Position numbers and translations under genes: made by a program | The notes under the pieces: generated by a model | Told to the model about the DNA's origin: nothing | Seen by the model: the letters and a program-made list of their open reading frames with translations, nothing else | The model's database searches: none | Source of the DNA: Clostridia bacterium | GTDB taxonomy: Bacteria; Bacillota; Clostridia; Lachnospirales; WQUN01 | Assembly: GCA_025997155.1 (NCBI GenBank) | Contig: BNUF01000027.1 | Coordinates: forward strand, 1 to 21,962 | Reading direction: 5' to 3' | Length of the DNA: 21,962 nucleotides | In this document: one piece after another, positions 1 to 7,450 of the stretch | Layout: every line of letters starts with the position of its first letter | Position numbering within the stretch: position 1 is the stretch's first letter

Positions 1-78
1 CTCATTAACTTCACTTTTTAAATGACCATTCTTCAATGCGTTCAACGCTTTTTCCCTTAAATCTATTGAATATGCCAT
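1..78 (-). CDS. IS630-family transposase, N-terminal end (cut by window edge)
   Basis: Reading leftward from the ATG at 76-78, the frame is open to the window edge and begins MAYSIDLREKALNALKNG, followed by HLKSEVNE. This is the usual start of IS630-family helix-turn-helix transposases (MAYSxDLRxK...). Only 26 residues are visible, so whether the gene is intact is unknown. The short leader to 115 and the terminal repeat at 115-125 fit the 5' end of such an element, whose body would lie to the left of the window. The identification rests on a short but characteristic N-terminus. Confidence 0.65.
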   Translation of the reverse strand, partial: MAYSIDLREKALNALKNGHLKSEVNE

Positions 79-114
79 ACTTTTATTTTAACACATCTAT
101 TCAATATTTTAAAT

Positions 115-127
115 AGCCTTGACTATA
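115..127. repeat. Terminal inverted repeat of the IS630-family element, with TA target
   Basis: AGCCTTGACTA (115-125) followed by TA (126-127) marks the right boundary of the element. IS630/Tc1-type elements insert at TA and duplicate it. The reading frame of the vWA gene coming from the right ends exactly here, its TAG stop being supplied by the element's terminus. The same 13 bases recur at both ends of the short element at 15625-15727, which supports this being a true transposon end. Confidence 0.75.
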
Positions 128-656
128 CCGCTTCTTTTATTCCCGTAAACTCTGCAAGAATATCCTCATCTGCGTCGCCTATTGCAATAGCAACCTTTAT
201 CGCGCTTTTGAACCAATTATTGCTCTTTAGCTGATTGATTCCGGAAAGATAATCATCGGTTGGATAACCGTCGGACAAAAGAAAGATTGTCGGGGCAAAC
301 GAACCGCTCGCCGCCTCCATAAATCCCGTTTTCCTTGACAACTTTGAATTCAACTCTAAACACGCCGCGCCTAAATCGGTTAGTCCGCCGGTATCAAGGT
401 ATTTCCAAGTAAAACTCTCCGCTTCGACAGGCTTCGGAAATGCCCATTCAGAATAAGTGGAAAATTTCAGTACGGCAATATTTATTTTCGCGTCGGCGTT
501 ATCAGAAGAAATTCGCCGTACCTCTGGAATGAGATTATTGATTGTTTCGTTTAATGTGCCGATTTTCTTTCCAGCCATACTGCCGGAAGTGTCGATTATG
601 AAAAATAAAGTCATAGTACGAACTGCGACTTCTTCTACTGAGGTATATTTGCCCAT
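123..656 (-). pseudogene. TerY-like vWA domain protein, 3' end truncated by IS630 element
   Basis: 177 residues forming a von Willebrand A domain with an intact MIDAS metal site: DTSGS near residue 23, the TDLG threonine near 92 and LLSDGYPTDDY near 127. It is closely related to the vWA protein at 5350-6084 (for example IGTLNETINN and YLDTGG), which is 244 residues long. This copy stops after EFTGIKEAV, where the paralogue continues with VKVHTPEALSKLV, because the IS terminus supplies a TAG stop. Start ATG at 656 has an AGGAGG site just upstream. It lies 19 bases after the DUF6273 gene and is the last gene of the operon in this window. The vWA fold may still form, but the C-terminal tail is lost. 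TerY-like vWA proteins are thought to be metal-dependent partners in kinase/phosphatase signalling; that role here is inferred. Confidence 0.85.
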
Positions 657-675
657 TGTCGTTTCCTCCTCATCG

Positions 676-1725
676 TTAATAAAAATTAAAGGATTTTAGA
701 TTAAGCCATAAAGCGGGACGGACACCATACTCGCAGCCATAGCCGACAGTGTGCCCAGTGACGTTGACACAACCGCTATGATAGACAAAGGCGGCACTAT
801 CACTACGAAAGCCAGGCAACCGAAGCCACCACCTCGCTGGCTTTTTGTCATAATTGGCTATTCTTGCGCTATTGTATTGGTCGTCTATCATATACCTGAA
901 TTTTGAATTTTTGTTTTTAAGTTGTCCGTTGCCTCCAAAAAATTCGATAACTTCCGAAATGCTTGGAATAAATACCCTGTCTTTTGTGGAATTTCCACCA
1001 CTTACACCAAACCATTGATTATCTTCGTTTTCAGTAGTTGAGATACCAATAATAGCTTGCTCTTGTGATGTAAAGTTTTTTAGAAAATCCTCGTTCAGCC
1101 ATTTTCGGAGTGTGCAAGTTTCCCAAGTGACAGGCGTCCGAATTTCATTATAGTTCGCTATTTCCAATAATATATCCTTTGAAAGTACATACGCCCAATT
1201 TTTGCCGTCACGATATTTACAAATACGCCATTCAATAGGTTTCCCGTTATATTGCCCGAAAGATATGATATTCCCGATTACATTTGGGTCTCCTACAATT
1301 ATGTCTCTCGGAGGTACGACAGGAGTTGAATGTATTTGAACGTTTGGAGAATTTTGCGTAGCTTGAATATTTTGTGCCGATTGAGAACAAGGGAATAACA
1401 CATTATCCCAACCAAGCGCGTTTATATAACATTCAAGTACAAATACACTGCGTTCTTCTGTCCAGCCAAGAATTGACTGAAGTTTAGGCAGGATTACGGC
1501 AATAGCTCTGTTATGCTCCGACGCGTCTTTTTCGGCGGTTTTAACTAAAAGATTCCATTCATCAATTTCAAGAGCGTGTAATAATGCCATTCGCTCGACC
1601 TTATTAGACGCTCCAGGCAAAAAGTCACCAAGAAAGGCTCGCAATTTTTGAGGTTTATTGATAACTTCGATACCGCTTTTAGCAATAGACTTGCGAAGTG
1701 CCTCGGACATTAATCGCTTATTCAA
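676..1725 (-). CDS. DUF6273 / C-type-lectin-like protein with N-terminal helical adaptor domain (copy 1)
   Basis: 349 residues. Residues 1 to about 105 form a predicted helical domain (AFLGDFLPG, LGWTEERSVFVLECY) shared with the genes at 1749 and 2881. A low-complexity linker follows, then a C-terminal DUF6273 domain from about residue 150 (SFGQYNGKPIEWRI, TWETCTLRKWLN, WWLRLPG, GVRPALWL). The WWLR-PG to GVRPALWL section resembles the ligand-binding face of C-type-lectin folds and has striking codon use (see 715-811). The start is TTG at 1725, chosen because GGAGGT sits 7 bases upstream; no signal peptide or membrane segment is visible. It lies 23 bases downstream of the vWA gene at 1749. I infer a sensor or recognition protein of the kinase/vWA/phosphatase system. 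The DUF6273 call is from memory of the family motif. Confidence 0.8.
   Translation of the reverse strand: MNKRLMSEALRKSIAKSGIEVINKPQKLRAFLGDFLPGASNKVERMALLHALEIDEWNLLVKTAEKDASEHNRAIAVILPKLQSILGWTEERSVFVLECYINALGWDNVLFPCSQSAQNIQATQNSPNVQIHSTPVVPPRDIIVGDPNVIGNIISFGQYNGKPIEWRICKYRDGKNWAYVLSKDILLEIANYNEIRTPVTWETCTLRKWLNEDFLKNFTSQEQAIIGISTTENEDNQWFGVSGGNSTKDRVFIPSISEVIEFFGGNGQLKNKNSKFRYMIDDQYNSARIANYDKKPARWWLRLPGFRSDSAAFVYHSGCVNVTGHTVGYGCEYGVRPALWLNLKSFNFY
715..811 (-). other. Candidate variable region in the DUF6273 C-terminus (DGR variable-repeat-like)
   Basis: Between WWLRLPG and RPALWL, nearly every codon ends in C or T (31 of 33 by hand count). The encoded residues are a mix of F, R, S, D, Y, H, C, T, G, V and N. 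This is what adenine mutagenesis of AAC/AAT codons by a diversity-generating retroelement would give. The segment is more GC-rich than its surroundings. No reverse transcriptase, Avd gene or template repeat is in the window, so diversification would have to be driven from elsewhere or be a thing of the past. Confidence 0.4.
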
Positions 1726-1748
1726 AGATTATACCTCCAATTTTTTAT

Positions 1749-2816
1749 TCAATCCCAATCATCATCGCCCATAGAAATACCTTTAGGAAAAATACCTTTA
1801 CGAATGAAATTAATTAAAACCTCTGGTACACAAGTTTTGACTATGTTTTCGCTTGAACCTGTAAATTCTTCCAGAATATCCATGTTTACATTTTCGCCAA
1901 AAGGTATGGCTACTTTTATCGCATGCCACTTTTTTAATGTGCGGTTTAATTCATTAAATGCTTTATGATAGTCGTCTGTAGGAGAACTGCCCAAAAACAA
2001 GAATACTATTGGCGCAAGTATCGACCGCGGGTGTCTTCGTTTTTTTAGTTCTGAATTTAATTTCAAATAAGCTAATCCTAAATTAGCATTAGCCGTATCA
2101 TCCGTATCTAAATATCTCCAGTTAAATTTTTCTATTTCAGTAGGTAGGAACACAAATTCCGCGTCTGTGGAAAATTTCAATACCACAATGTTAATTTCTA
2201 CATTACAATTACCGTCGGCTATTTCTTCGATTTCTGGGAGAATATTATTAATTGTTTCGTTTAGGTGTCTCATCTTCATTCCTGCCATATTGTCAGAAGT
2301 GTCCACAACAAAAAACACGGTCATAGAGGGTAGCATTACTTCATCTAATTGGATGTATTTTCCATGTGTCCGCACTGGCTGTTCGGGTGCAGTTTGAGTC
2401 GTGAACATTTCCCAATTCAAAGCCGCATCATCTAATTGGATGTATTCTCCATGTGTCCGAACTGGCTGCTCGGGTGCAGTTTGAGTCGTGGGCATTTCCC
2501 AATTCAAAGCCGCACAAAACATTTCAAGAAAAAATTGGGAGTTTTCTGCGGACATAAGCCGCTCAACTTCCAATTCGCGATAAATCAACGATTGTAAACG
2601 CAGGCGTTCGGTTGGGGTTTGCATTCCCTCAAGCAAATACTTAAATACATCTGTATCATTTATAATGCCTAAAATGTGCTTTAGTTCAGTTCTGTTGCCA
2701 CCCAAAAAATCTTTGTATGCGGAAGAAAGCAGTTTTTTCTTGGTAAAAAAATCCGTTCCCGACTTGTCTACTATTTGCTTCAACGCTTTAATAAGCAGGT
2801 CTTTATCTATGCTCAT
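1749..2816 (-). CDS. Adaptor-domain protein fused to a degenerate vWA domain
   Basis: 355 residues. Residues 1 to about 105 form the same type of helical domain seen in the two DUF6273 proteins (KDFLGGNRTELKHIL, FLEMFCAALNWE). A 29-residue segment (AALNWEM... to ...HGEYIQLDD) then occurs twice in tandem, and a vWA domain runs from about residue 165. The metal site is damaged: DTSDN instead of DTSGS, DTDDTANANLG in place of TDLG, and FLGSSPTDDY in place of LLSDGxPTD. It probably no longer binds metal and may act as a scaffold. Start ATG at 2816 is preceded by GGGGTGA. It ends in an acidic GDDDWD tail much like the vWA at 5350 (DSDDDDWD). The gene is 64 bases downstream of the second DUF6273 gene. 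Confidence 0.8.
   Translation of the reverse strand: MSIDKDLLIKALKQIVDKSGTDFFTKKKLLSSAYKDFLGGNRTELKHILGIINDTDVFKYLLEGMQTPTERLRLQSLIYRELEVERLMSAENSQFFLEMFCAALNWEMPTTQTAPEQPVRTHGEYIQLDDAALNWEMFTTQTAPEQPVRTHGKYIQLDEVMLPSMTVFFVVDTSDNMAGMKMRHLNETINNILPEIEEIADGNCNVEINIVVLKFSTDAEFVFLPTEIEKFNWRYLDTDDTANANLGLAYLKLNSELKKRRHPRSILAPIVFLFLGSSPTDDYHKAFNELNRTLKKWHAIKVAIPFGENVNMDILEEFTGSSENIVKTCVPEVLINFIRKGIFPKGISMGDDDWD
2341..2514 (-). repeat. 87-bp in-frame tandem duplication
   Basis: Two adjacent 87-bp units, starting at 2341 and 2428, differ at only a few positions. Each encodes 29 residues including TTQTAPEQPVRTHG. The unit is an exact multiple of three, so the frame is kept. It duplicates the join between the helical domain and the linker, and looks recent because the copies are nearly identical. 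Confidence 0.9.
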
Positions 2817-2880
2817 TTAACATCTTCACCCCAAAAATCTTTTAACAGACTGTCTAAGAATTCAAAAATGCTCTTTCCAT

Positions 2881-4032
2881 TCAATTAAACTCAAATCCAT
2901 CTATATCTAACCATAGTGCCGGGCGAACGCCATATGACACATAATAAACATCTAAACCCCATACATTAATTATTCCATTATAATCAATGTATGAGACTGA
3001 ATCGCTTTCGCAACCTGGTGTTCGAAGACACCACCAGGAATAGCGCCCAAGGCCCGTCATAACACTACTTGGATATGTTTCTTGATGCTTGCGGGATTCT
3101 TTTTTTAGTACGGTTGATTCTATTAGTGCAGGTTGAGGATTAAAATACTTAACCACTTCATCAAAACTGAGCAAAAAAACATAGTCGTGAGTTTGCATTC
3201 CGCCTGGAACAACAATTCTAAACCCCGCTATTGAACGGTAATCCGCATCGGGGTTGGTATTGAGTGTACGTAATATTCGCTCTCTTTCTTCAATAGTAAA
3301 GCAAGTGCCGAAAAACTCACCATTCAAATACTCACGCAAAGTACACTCTGCCCAAGTTGTTCGTCTGCTTTTGTTGTTATACGGTTTTTTCATAAGTGTT
3401 TTCTTTGATAAAAGCAATACTTTATCGCCTTGCCTATCTAGTATAAGCCATTCAATAGCTTTCTTTTTATATCTACCAAATTTAACCGTCTTAAACGAGT
3501 CCCAAGAAACAACCTCGTCTTTAGGTGGCGTAAAATCCAGTGGTGGCGTAAAATCCAGTATAAGATCTTCGTAATCTTCGTCGTCATCATCATCTTCATC
3601 TTCGTCAGATGAGGTAGGTATTTCAGCAAAATTAAATTCATCATTGTTTACTTCTGTTGAAACAGATACGATTTCGTTAGTCGGCGTTCTGAAATTGGGA
3701 ATATCAACATTGCCCCAATCAAGCCCCTGCGCATAGCACTCCAAAACCAATGAACATCGTTCATCAGACCAACCCAATACCTCTTGCAATTTGGGATATA
3801 CAACATTGATTGTGCGTAAATGTTCATCGTTTGATTTGCTATGCGTTTCAACAAAAAGTTTCCATTCATAAACTTCAAGAACGTTCAACAAAGTTAAACG
3901 TTCTATTCTGTATTTTTCTCCGGGCAAAAAATCACCAAGTATCGCACGAAACTGATTTTTGTTGTTTATAACGTCAATACCCAGTAGTTTAACTGATTCG
4001 CGAATTGCATTTATCATTGATTGTTTATTCAT
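2881..4032 (-). CDS. DUF6273 / C-type-lectin-like protein with N-terminal helical adaptor domain (copy 2)
   Basis: 383 residues, the paralogue of the protein at 676. The N-terminal domain (residues 1 to about 108: LGDFLPGEKYRIERLTLL, LGWSDERCSLVLECYAQGLDW) is clearly related. The linker is very acidic (SSDEDEDDDDDEDYED) and is followed by two LDFTPP repeats. The DUF6273 domain starts near residue 182 (TVKFGRYKKKAIEWLIL), with TWAECTLREYLN, WWCLRTPG and GVRPALWLDI. The WWCLRTPG-GVRPALWL interval aligns with that of copy 1 but differs at most residues, including SYIDYNGIINVWGLDVYYVS here. ATG at 4032 is preceded by AGGCAGGA. It follows the PP2C gene by 15 bases. It is probably a cytoplasmic recognition component with the same role as copy 1. 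Confidence 0.8.
   Translation of the reverse strand: MNKQSMINAIRESVKLLGIDVINNKNQFRAILGDFLPGEKYRIERLTLLNVLEVYEWKLFVETHSKSNDEHLRTINVVYPKLQEVLGWSDERCSLVLECYAQGLDWGNVDIPNFRTPTNEIVSVSTEVNNDEFNFAEIPTSSDEDEDDDDDEDYEDLILDFTPPLDFTPPKDEVVSWDSFKTVKFGRYKKKAIEWLILDRQGDKVLLLSKKTLMKKPYNNKSRRTTWAECTLREYLNGEFFGTCFTIEERERILRTLNTNPDADYRSIAGFRIVVPGGMQTHDYVFLLSFDEVVKYFNPQPALIESTVLKKESRKHQETYPSSVMTGLGRYSWWCLRTPGCESDSVSYIDYNGIINVWGLDVYYVSYGVRPALWLDIDGFEFN
3524..3559 (-). repeat. 18-bp tandem repeat encoding LDFTPP twice
   Basis: Two perfect adjacent 18-bp units (3524-3541 and 3542-3559) lie in the linker of the second DUF6273 protein, right beside an acidic run encoded by GAT/GAA repeats. This is a slippage-prone linker that could change length without breaking the frame. 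Confidence 0.9.
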
Positions 4033-4047
4033 TTGCGTTTTCCTGCC

Positions 4048-5343
4048 TTATTTGATAGTAACACTCGTGTCTGAAGTATCCATCTGTCCCAAACCAATCA
4101 CGCCTTGATGTGACACATCGTCTTTGCTTATTTTTTCGTTTTCTGATTTTTGTAAGGTATCACAGTGTTCTTCGGATTTTTCAGTAGCAGAATTTTCGGC
4201 TATATCGTCAGTACCGATACCGCACTGTTCCAAGTTATTCATCGCCGAAATAGGCGCGTCGCCGTTGTTTTCTTTTTCGCCTTCTAGTTTCGATAGGTTA
4301 TCGTCCTGTTTTACACAACTTTCAGCAATGTCAGACTCAACCGCAACAACACTGCTTTGTTCTAGATTGTTCACTCCCGAAGATGGCATATCGTCTTTAC
4401 TTTCTTTTTTTTGCGATTCCAAAAAGGTATCAACCTGTTTTTCAGAATTTTCATTAACATCAAGTTCAGCCGGAGTATCAGCAACGACACCGCTTTGTTC
4501 CAAATAAATTATCCCCGAAATGGACACATCATCTCGGCTTCCTTTTTTGCTAAGTTCAGGAAGATAATTTTCCAGTTCTGACAGATTATCCTCCCAGTCT
4601 TCGCAACTGTTTTTGATAATATTATCATAAAATTTGTATAAGCCATTTTCGGTAGCAAACGACTCGTCAACGCCGTCGGTAGCGATAAATACCGCTTCAG
4701 GAACGCCCAAGCCCCACGCGTGATGAAAGTATTTTATGGCATTGCTGTTGCATATGGAAGTCGTATTTGTCCCAACGCACTTTTCATCGATTTCTATTGG
4801 CTGCGAATATTCGCCATTTTGTTTGACAACGAAAGTTCCATCGCCTATTTGAAATCCAAACCAAAAATCTTCGCAAACAACGGCAACAATTAAAGTCGCT
4901 CCGTATGCTCGGAATTTGTAATCAGATTTATCATCCCGAAATTTCAGCTTTACGTCTTCATCAAAGCCAGAAATTTCATCTTCGGTAATTGGATACTCTT
5001 TCAATTTATTTTCAATTGCCGAACCCCAAATCCTAACTATACTCGCCTCAAGGTCGGATAAAACCTTCTCTTTGCCGTTTGCGTTATCGGACGACGACAT
5101 AGTATCAATAAAAACCTGGGTTTCCATACAGAAAGCGGCGGCTGTTCGCGCAATTTCAACAGCGTTACGGGAACCTTTATCACTTCTAAAATACTTGTCT
5201 CCGCCATGACCATCGCTGACAGCGGCAATGGCATACTTGCCGTTAGGTTCGTCGAGAGAACAAGAAGAATCTTGGCAAATTTTATTGATTTTAAGATGAC
5301 TTGCTCCCTGCGCGGATATAGAAAAACTTTTTATTTGTCCCAT
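4048..5343 (-). CDS. PP2C-family Ser/Thr protein phosphatase of the TerY-P triad
   Basis: 431 residues. The first 280 or so are a PP2C domain with the expected motifs: QDS near residue 24, SDGHGG near 43, GATLIV near 148, IGDGTF near 167, ATDGVDES near 222 and the terminal RDDVSIS near 272. The aspartates for the two-metal centre are present. It would remove phosphates from Ser/Thr in targets of the neighbouring kinase. The remaining 150 residues or so are an unusual acidic tail built of degenerate copies of the last PP2C motif plus spacer (KKESKDDMPSSGVNNLEQS, ISAMNNLEQCG, SKDDVSHQGVIGLGQ). The start at 5343 has only a weak ribosome site and lies 6 bases after the vWA stop, suggesting translational coupling. 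Confidence 0.9.
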   Translation of the reverse strand: MGQIKSFSISAQGASHLKINKICQDSSCSLDEPNGKYAIAAVSDGHGGDKYFRSDKGSRNAVEIARTAAAFCMETQVFIDTMSSSDNANGKEKVLSDLEASIVRIWGSAIENKLKEYPITEDEISGFDEDVKLKFRDDKSDYKFRAYGATLIVAVVCEDFWFGFQIGDGTFVVKQNGEYSQPIEIDEKCVGTNTTSICNSNAIKYFHHAWGLGVPEAVFIATDGVDESFATENGLYKFYDNIIKNSCEDWEDNLSELENYLPELSKKGSRDDVSISGIIYLEQSGVVADTPAELDVNENSEKQVDTFLESQKKESKDDMPSSGVNNLEQSSVVAVESDIAESCVKQDDNLSKLEGEKENNGDAPISAMNNLEQCGIGTDDIAENSATEKSEEHCDTLQKSENEKISKDDVSHQGVIGLGQMDTSDTSVTIK

Positions 5344-5349
5344 ATTATA

Positions 5350-6084
5350 TCAATCCCAATCATCGTCGTCCGAATCGTTAAGTTGGTTATCTACATAAGA
5401 CTGGATTTGCTGTCCCACTGTATGCTGTTTTGTTAGTTCAATGTTTCCATTACCTTGTCTATCTTGACTATTTGAGCCAATCTGCGAAGATGTTACCGCG
5501 ATAAACCGCACAAGCTTTGATAAGGCTTCCGGAGTATGAACCTTGACTACCGTTTCTTTTGTACCAGTGAATTCAACAAGAACATCTTCATTTGCGTCTT
5601 CGCCGATGGCAACTGCTACTTTTACGGCACTATTGAACCAGCTGTTATTACGCAATTGTTCAAGTGCTGTGTGGTATTCGTCTGTTGGTTCGCCGTCTGA
5701 CAGCAAAAATATCACAGGAGCAAAAGCACCAGCCGCCGCCGCCATAAAGCCCGTCTTGCGTGACAGTTTATCTTTAAGAGTCCTACACGCCGCGCCAAAA
5801 TCAGTCCAGCCGTCAGCATCAAGATATTTCCATTTGAAACTTTCCGCATCCACGGGTGCTGGGTAGATCCATTCTGCCCCGCAAGAAAATTTCATTACAG
5901 CAATCTTAATAGTCGCGTCAGCACTATCTGCGGATATTCTCTTAATTTCGGGAATGACATTATTAATCGCTTCGTTCAGCGTACCGATTCTTTTACCGCT
6001 CATACTGCCTGATGTATCCGCCATAAAGAACAAAACCATCTCGCGGGATGTAACTCCCTCGGTGCTATCATACTTTCCTCTCAT
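5350..6084 (-). CDS. TerY-like vWA domain protein
   Basis: 244 residues, with a single vWA domain at about 15-200 and complete MIDAS residues: DTSGS near residue 23, TDFG near 92 and LLSDGEPTDEY near 127. The tail is short and acidic, ending DSDDDDWD. No signal peptide is visible. The start ATG at 6084 follows AGGAGAGG. It sits between the kinase (15 bases upstream) and the PP2C gene (6 bases downstream). vWA, PP2C and kinase adjacent in this way is the TerY-P triad described in comparative genomics of Ter stress systems. The vWA is expected to bind partners in a metal-dependent way and may be a phosphorylation target. It is the full-length relative of the truncated gene at 123-656. Confidence 0.9.
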   Translation of the reverse strand: MRGKYDSTEGVTSREMVLFFMADTSGSMSGKRIGTLNEAINNVIPEIKRISADSADATIKIAVMKFSCGAEWIYPAPVDAESFKWKYLDADGWTDFGAACRTLKDKLSRKTGFMAAAAGAFAPVIFLLSDGEPTDEYHTALEQLRNNSWFNSAVKVAVAIGEDANEDVLVEFTGTKETVVKVHTPEALSKLVRFIAVTSSQIGSNSQDRQGNGNIELTKQHTVGQQIQSYVDNQLNDSDDDDWD

Positions 6085-6099
6085 TGCTATCCTCTCCTT

Positions 6100-7413
6100 T
6101 TACTTAATTTCCGCTGTTACGCCGCTTCCGAATGAAACCTTGATATTTTCCAACACGCGAATCGCTCCGTTTAACTCTACGCTCTTGGTGTTGCCGTCGG
6201 GTGTGATTTCTTGCCAAGTATCGCCAACCAAGTTTTTGATTCCCCATAAATTAGGATTCTTTTTGTTAACAACAACTTCACCTATTACTTTGTCAAAATC
6301 ATCACGTTTTCCTAAATGATTGCCGTAAATTTTCATTTCTGGATAAAGAACCACTTTACTGTTTCCTACCTCAAGCAACAGCATTTTAGGGAAAATGTAT
6401 GAGCATCCTGGCTTAAGGCAATTCGCGGGTGTGCCGTCCGTAGGATAAACTGTTTCCCAACCGCATTTAGGGCAAGTCAACGTTTCGTCACGCAAACGCA
6501 ATAACAATTTTTCCCACTCTGTATCGCTAGTACGCTGCTGGTCTTCGTCACCGCCTCGGTTTTTTACGCAATCGACGAACGTCTTTATAAAAGCGTTCTG
6601 AATGTATGGCGGCAGTGTAGGCCAAAAATTTATAGCGTTAGCGTGAATCCCGCGATCGGGGCGATTCCTGTCGTCGGTCGGATTAAAAATGAATACAGGG
6701 TCTTCGCCGAAAAACTGCTTGTCCAACTTCTCCGTTAAACACGGAACTGCCGTCATTTTCCCTTCAAAAGGACGAGCAACTACAAGCGACAAGAACAGCA
6801 TTACCGCAAGCGAAAATCTATCGGTGTGAACACTCGGCGTTTTTTCACCAAGGACAATTTCGGGGGCAACATATCCCGGCTTACCTGCTATGCCAAAAGT
6901 TTTGCCATATTCCGCTACGTTATCGTTATCGCAGACTAAAACATCACCCGTATTTGGGTTTATGAAAAAGTTACCGTCATTCAAGTCTTGATAACTTAAA
7001 CCGTGATTATGAAGCAACTTAAATGCGTTGACCATTTTAAGCGCCGCTCTGATTGCCGTTTGCCCATCTTTGAAACGAACTTTTGCTTTGAGAAATTTAG
7101 GGAAATCCTCGTAACCGTCTGGGCGCAATTTCATAACGTAGCCAAATGAGCCGTCAATATCCTCTGTCAGCGCTTCTGGCCAAAGAAATACATCAGAGGG
7201 GGCGCCGTGTTTAATGTTGTTGGCAATGTTAGCGCGGAATTCATCGGCATTTTTCATACCCGGCTTATACCATTTTAGCGCCATAGCACTGCCATTAAAG
7301 TCAACCTTGTAGACATCGCCTTGACCGCCGCCGCCGAGTCGTTTTCCCACGGTTATGGTTCTTAAATCTACAGTTTTTATCTGTTTGCCTTGTTCGAATT
7401 GATCGTCAACCAT
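6100..7413 (-). CDS. Ser/Thr protein kinase with zinc ribbon and FHA-like tail (TerY-P kinase)
   Basis: 437 residues from the ATG at 7413, which has GGAGGT about 8 bases upstream; a longer in-frame GTG start at 7440 lacks such a site. Kinase motifs in order are the glycine loop GGGGQGDVYKV, the ATP lysine in ALKWYK, a catalytic loop YQDLNDGNFF (HRD replaced by YQD), DND in place of DFG, and APEIV. A C-terminal zinc ribbon follows (CPKCGW ... CLKPGC, near residue 325), then about 100 residues of beta-rich sequence (GEVVVNKKNPNLWGIKN) that resembles a degenerate FHA domain. This kinase + zinc ribbon layout is characteristic of TerY-P triads. It likely phosphorylates the vWA protein or other operon products, opposed by the PP2C. 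The substrate is unknown. Confidence 0.88.
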   Translation of the reverse strand: MVDDQFEQGKQIKTVDLRTITVGKRLGGGGQGDVYKVDFNGSAMALKWYKPGMKNADEFRANIANNIKHGAPSDVFLWPEALTEDIDGSFGYVMKLRPDGYEDFPKFLKAKVRFKDGQTAIRAALKMVNAFKLLHNHGLSYQDLNDGNFFINPNTGDVLVCDNDNVAEYGKTFGIAGKPGYVAPEIVLGEKTPSVHTDRFSLAVMLFLSLVVARPFEGKMTAVPCLTEKLDKQFFGEDPVFIFNPTDDRNRPDRGIHANAINFWPTLPPYIQNAFIKTFVDCVKNRGGDEDQQRTSDTEWEKLLLRLRDETLTCPKCGWETVYPTDGTPANCLKPGCSYIFPKMLLLEVGNSKVVLYPEMKIYGNHLGKRDDFDKVIGEVVVNKKNPNLWGIKNLVGDTWQEITPDGNTKSVELNGAIRVLENIKVSFGSGVTAEIK

Positions 7414-7450
7414 TTTTACTACCTCCAAATAGTAATTCACATTATTTATA

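Noticed and set aside
3254..3644. Additional open frames over the acidic linker of the second DUF6273 gene
   Set aside because: They arise from repetitive GAT/GAA codons read in other frames and lack start signals and family resemblance.
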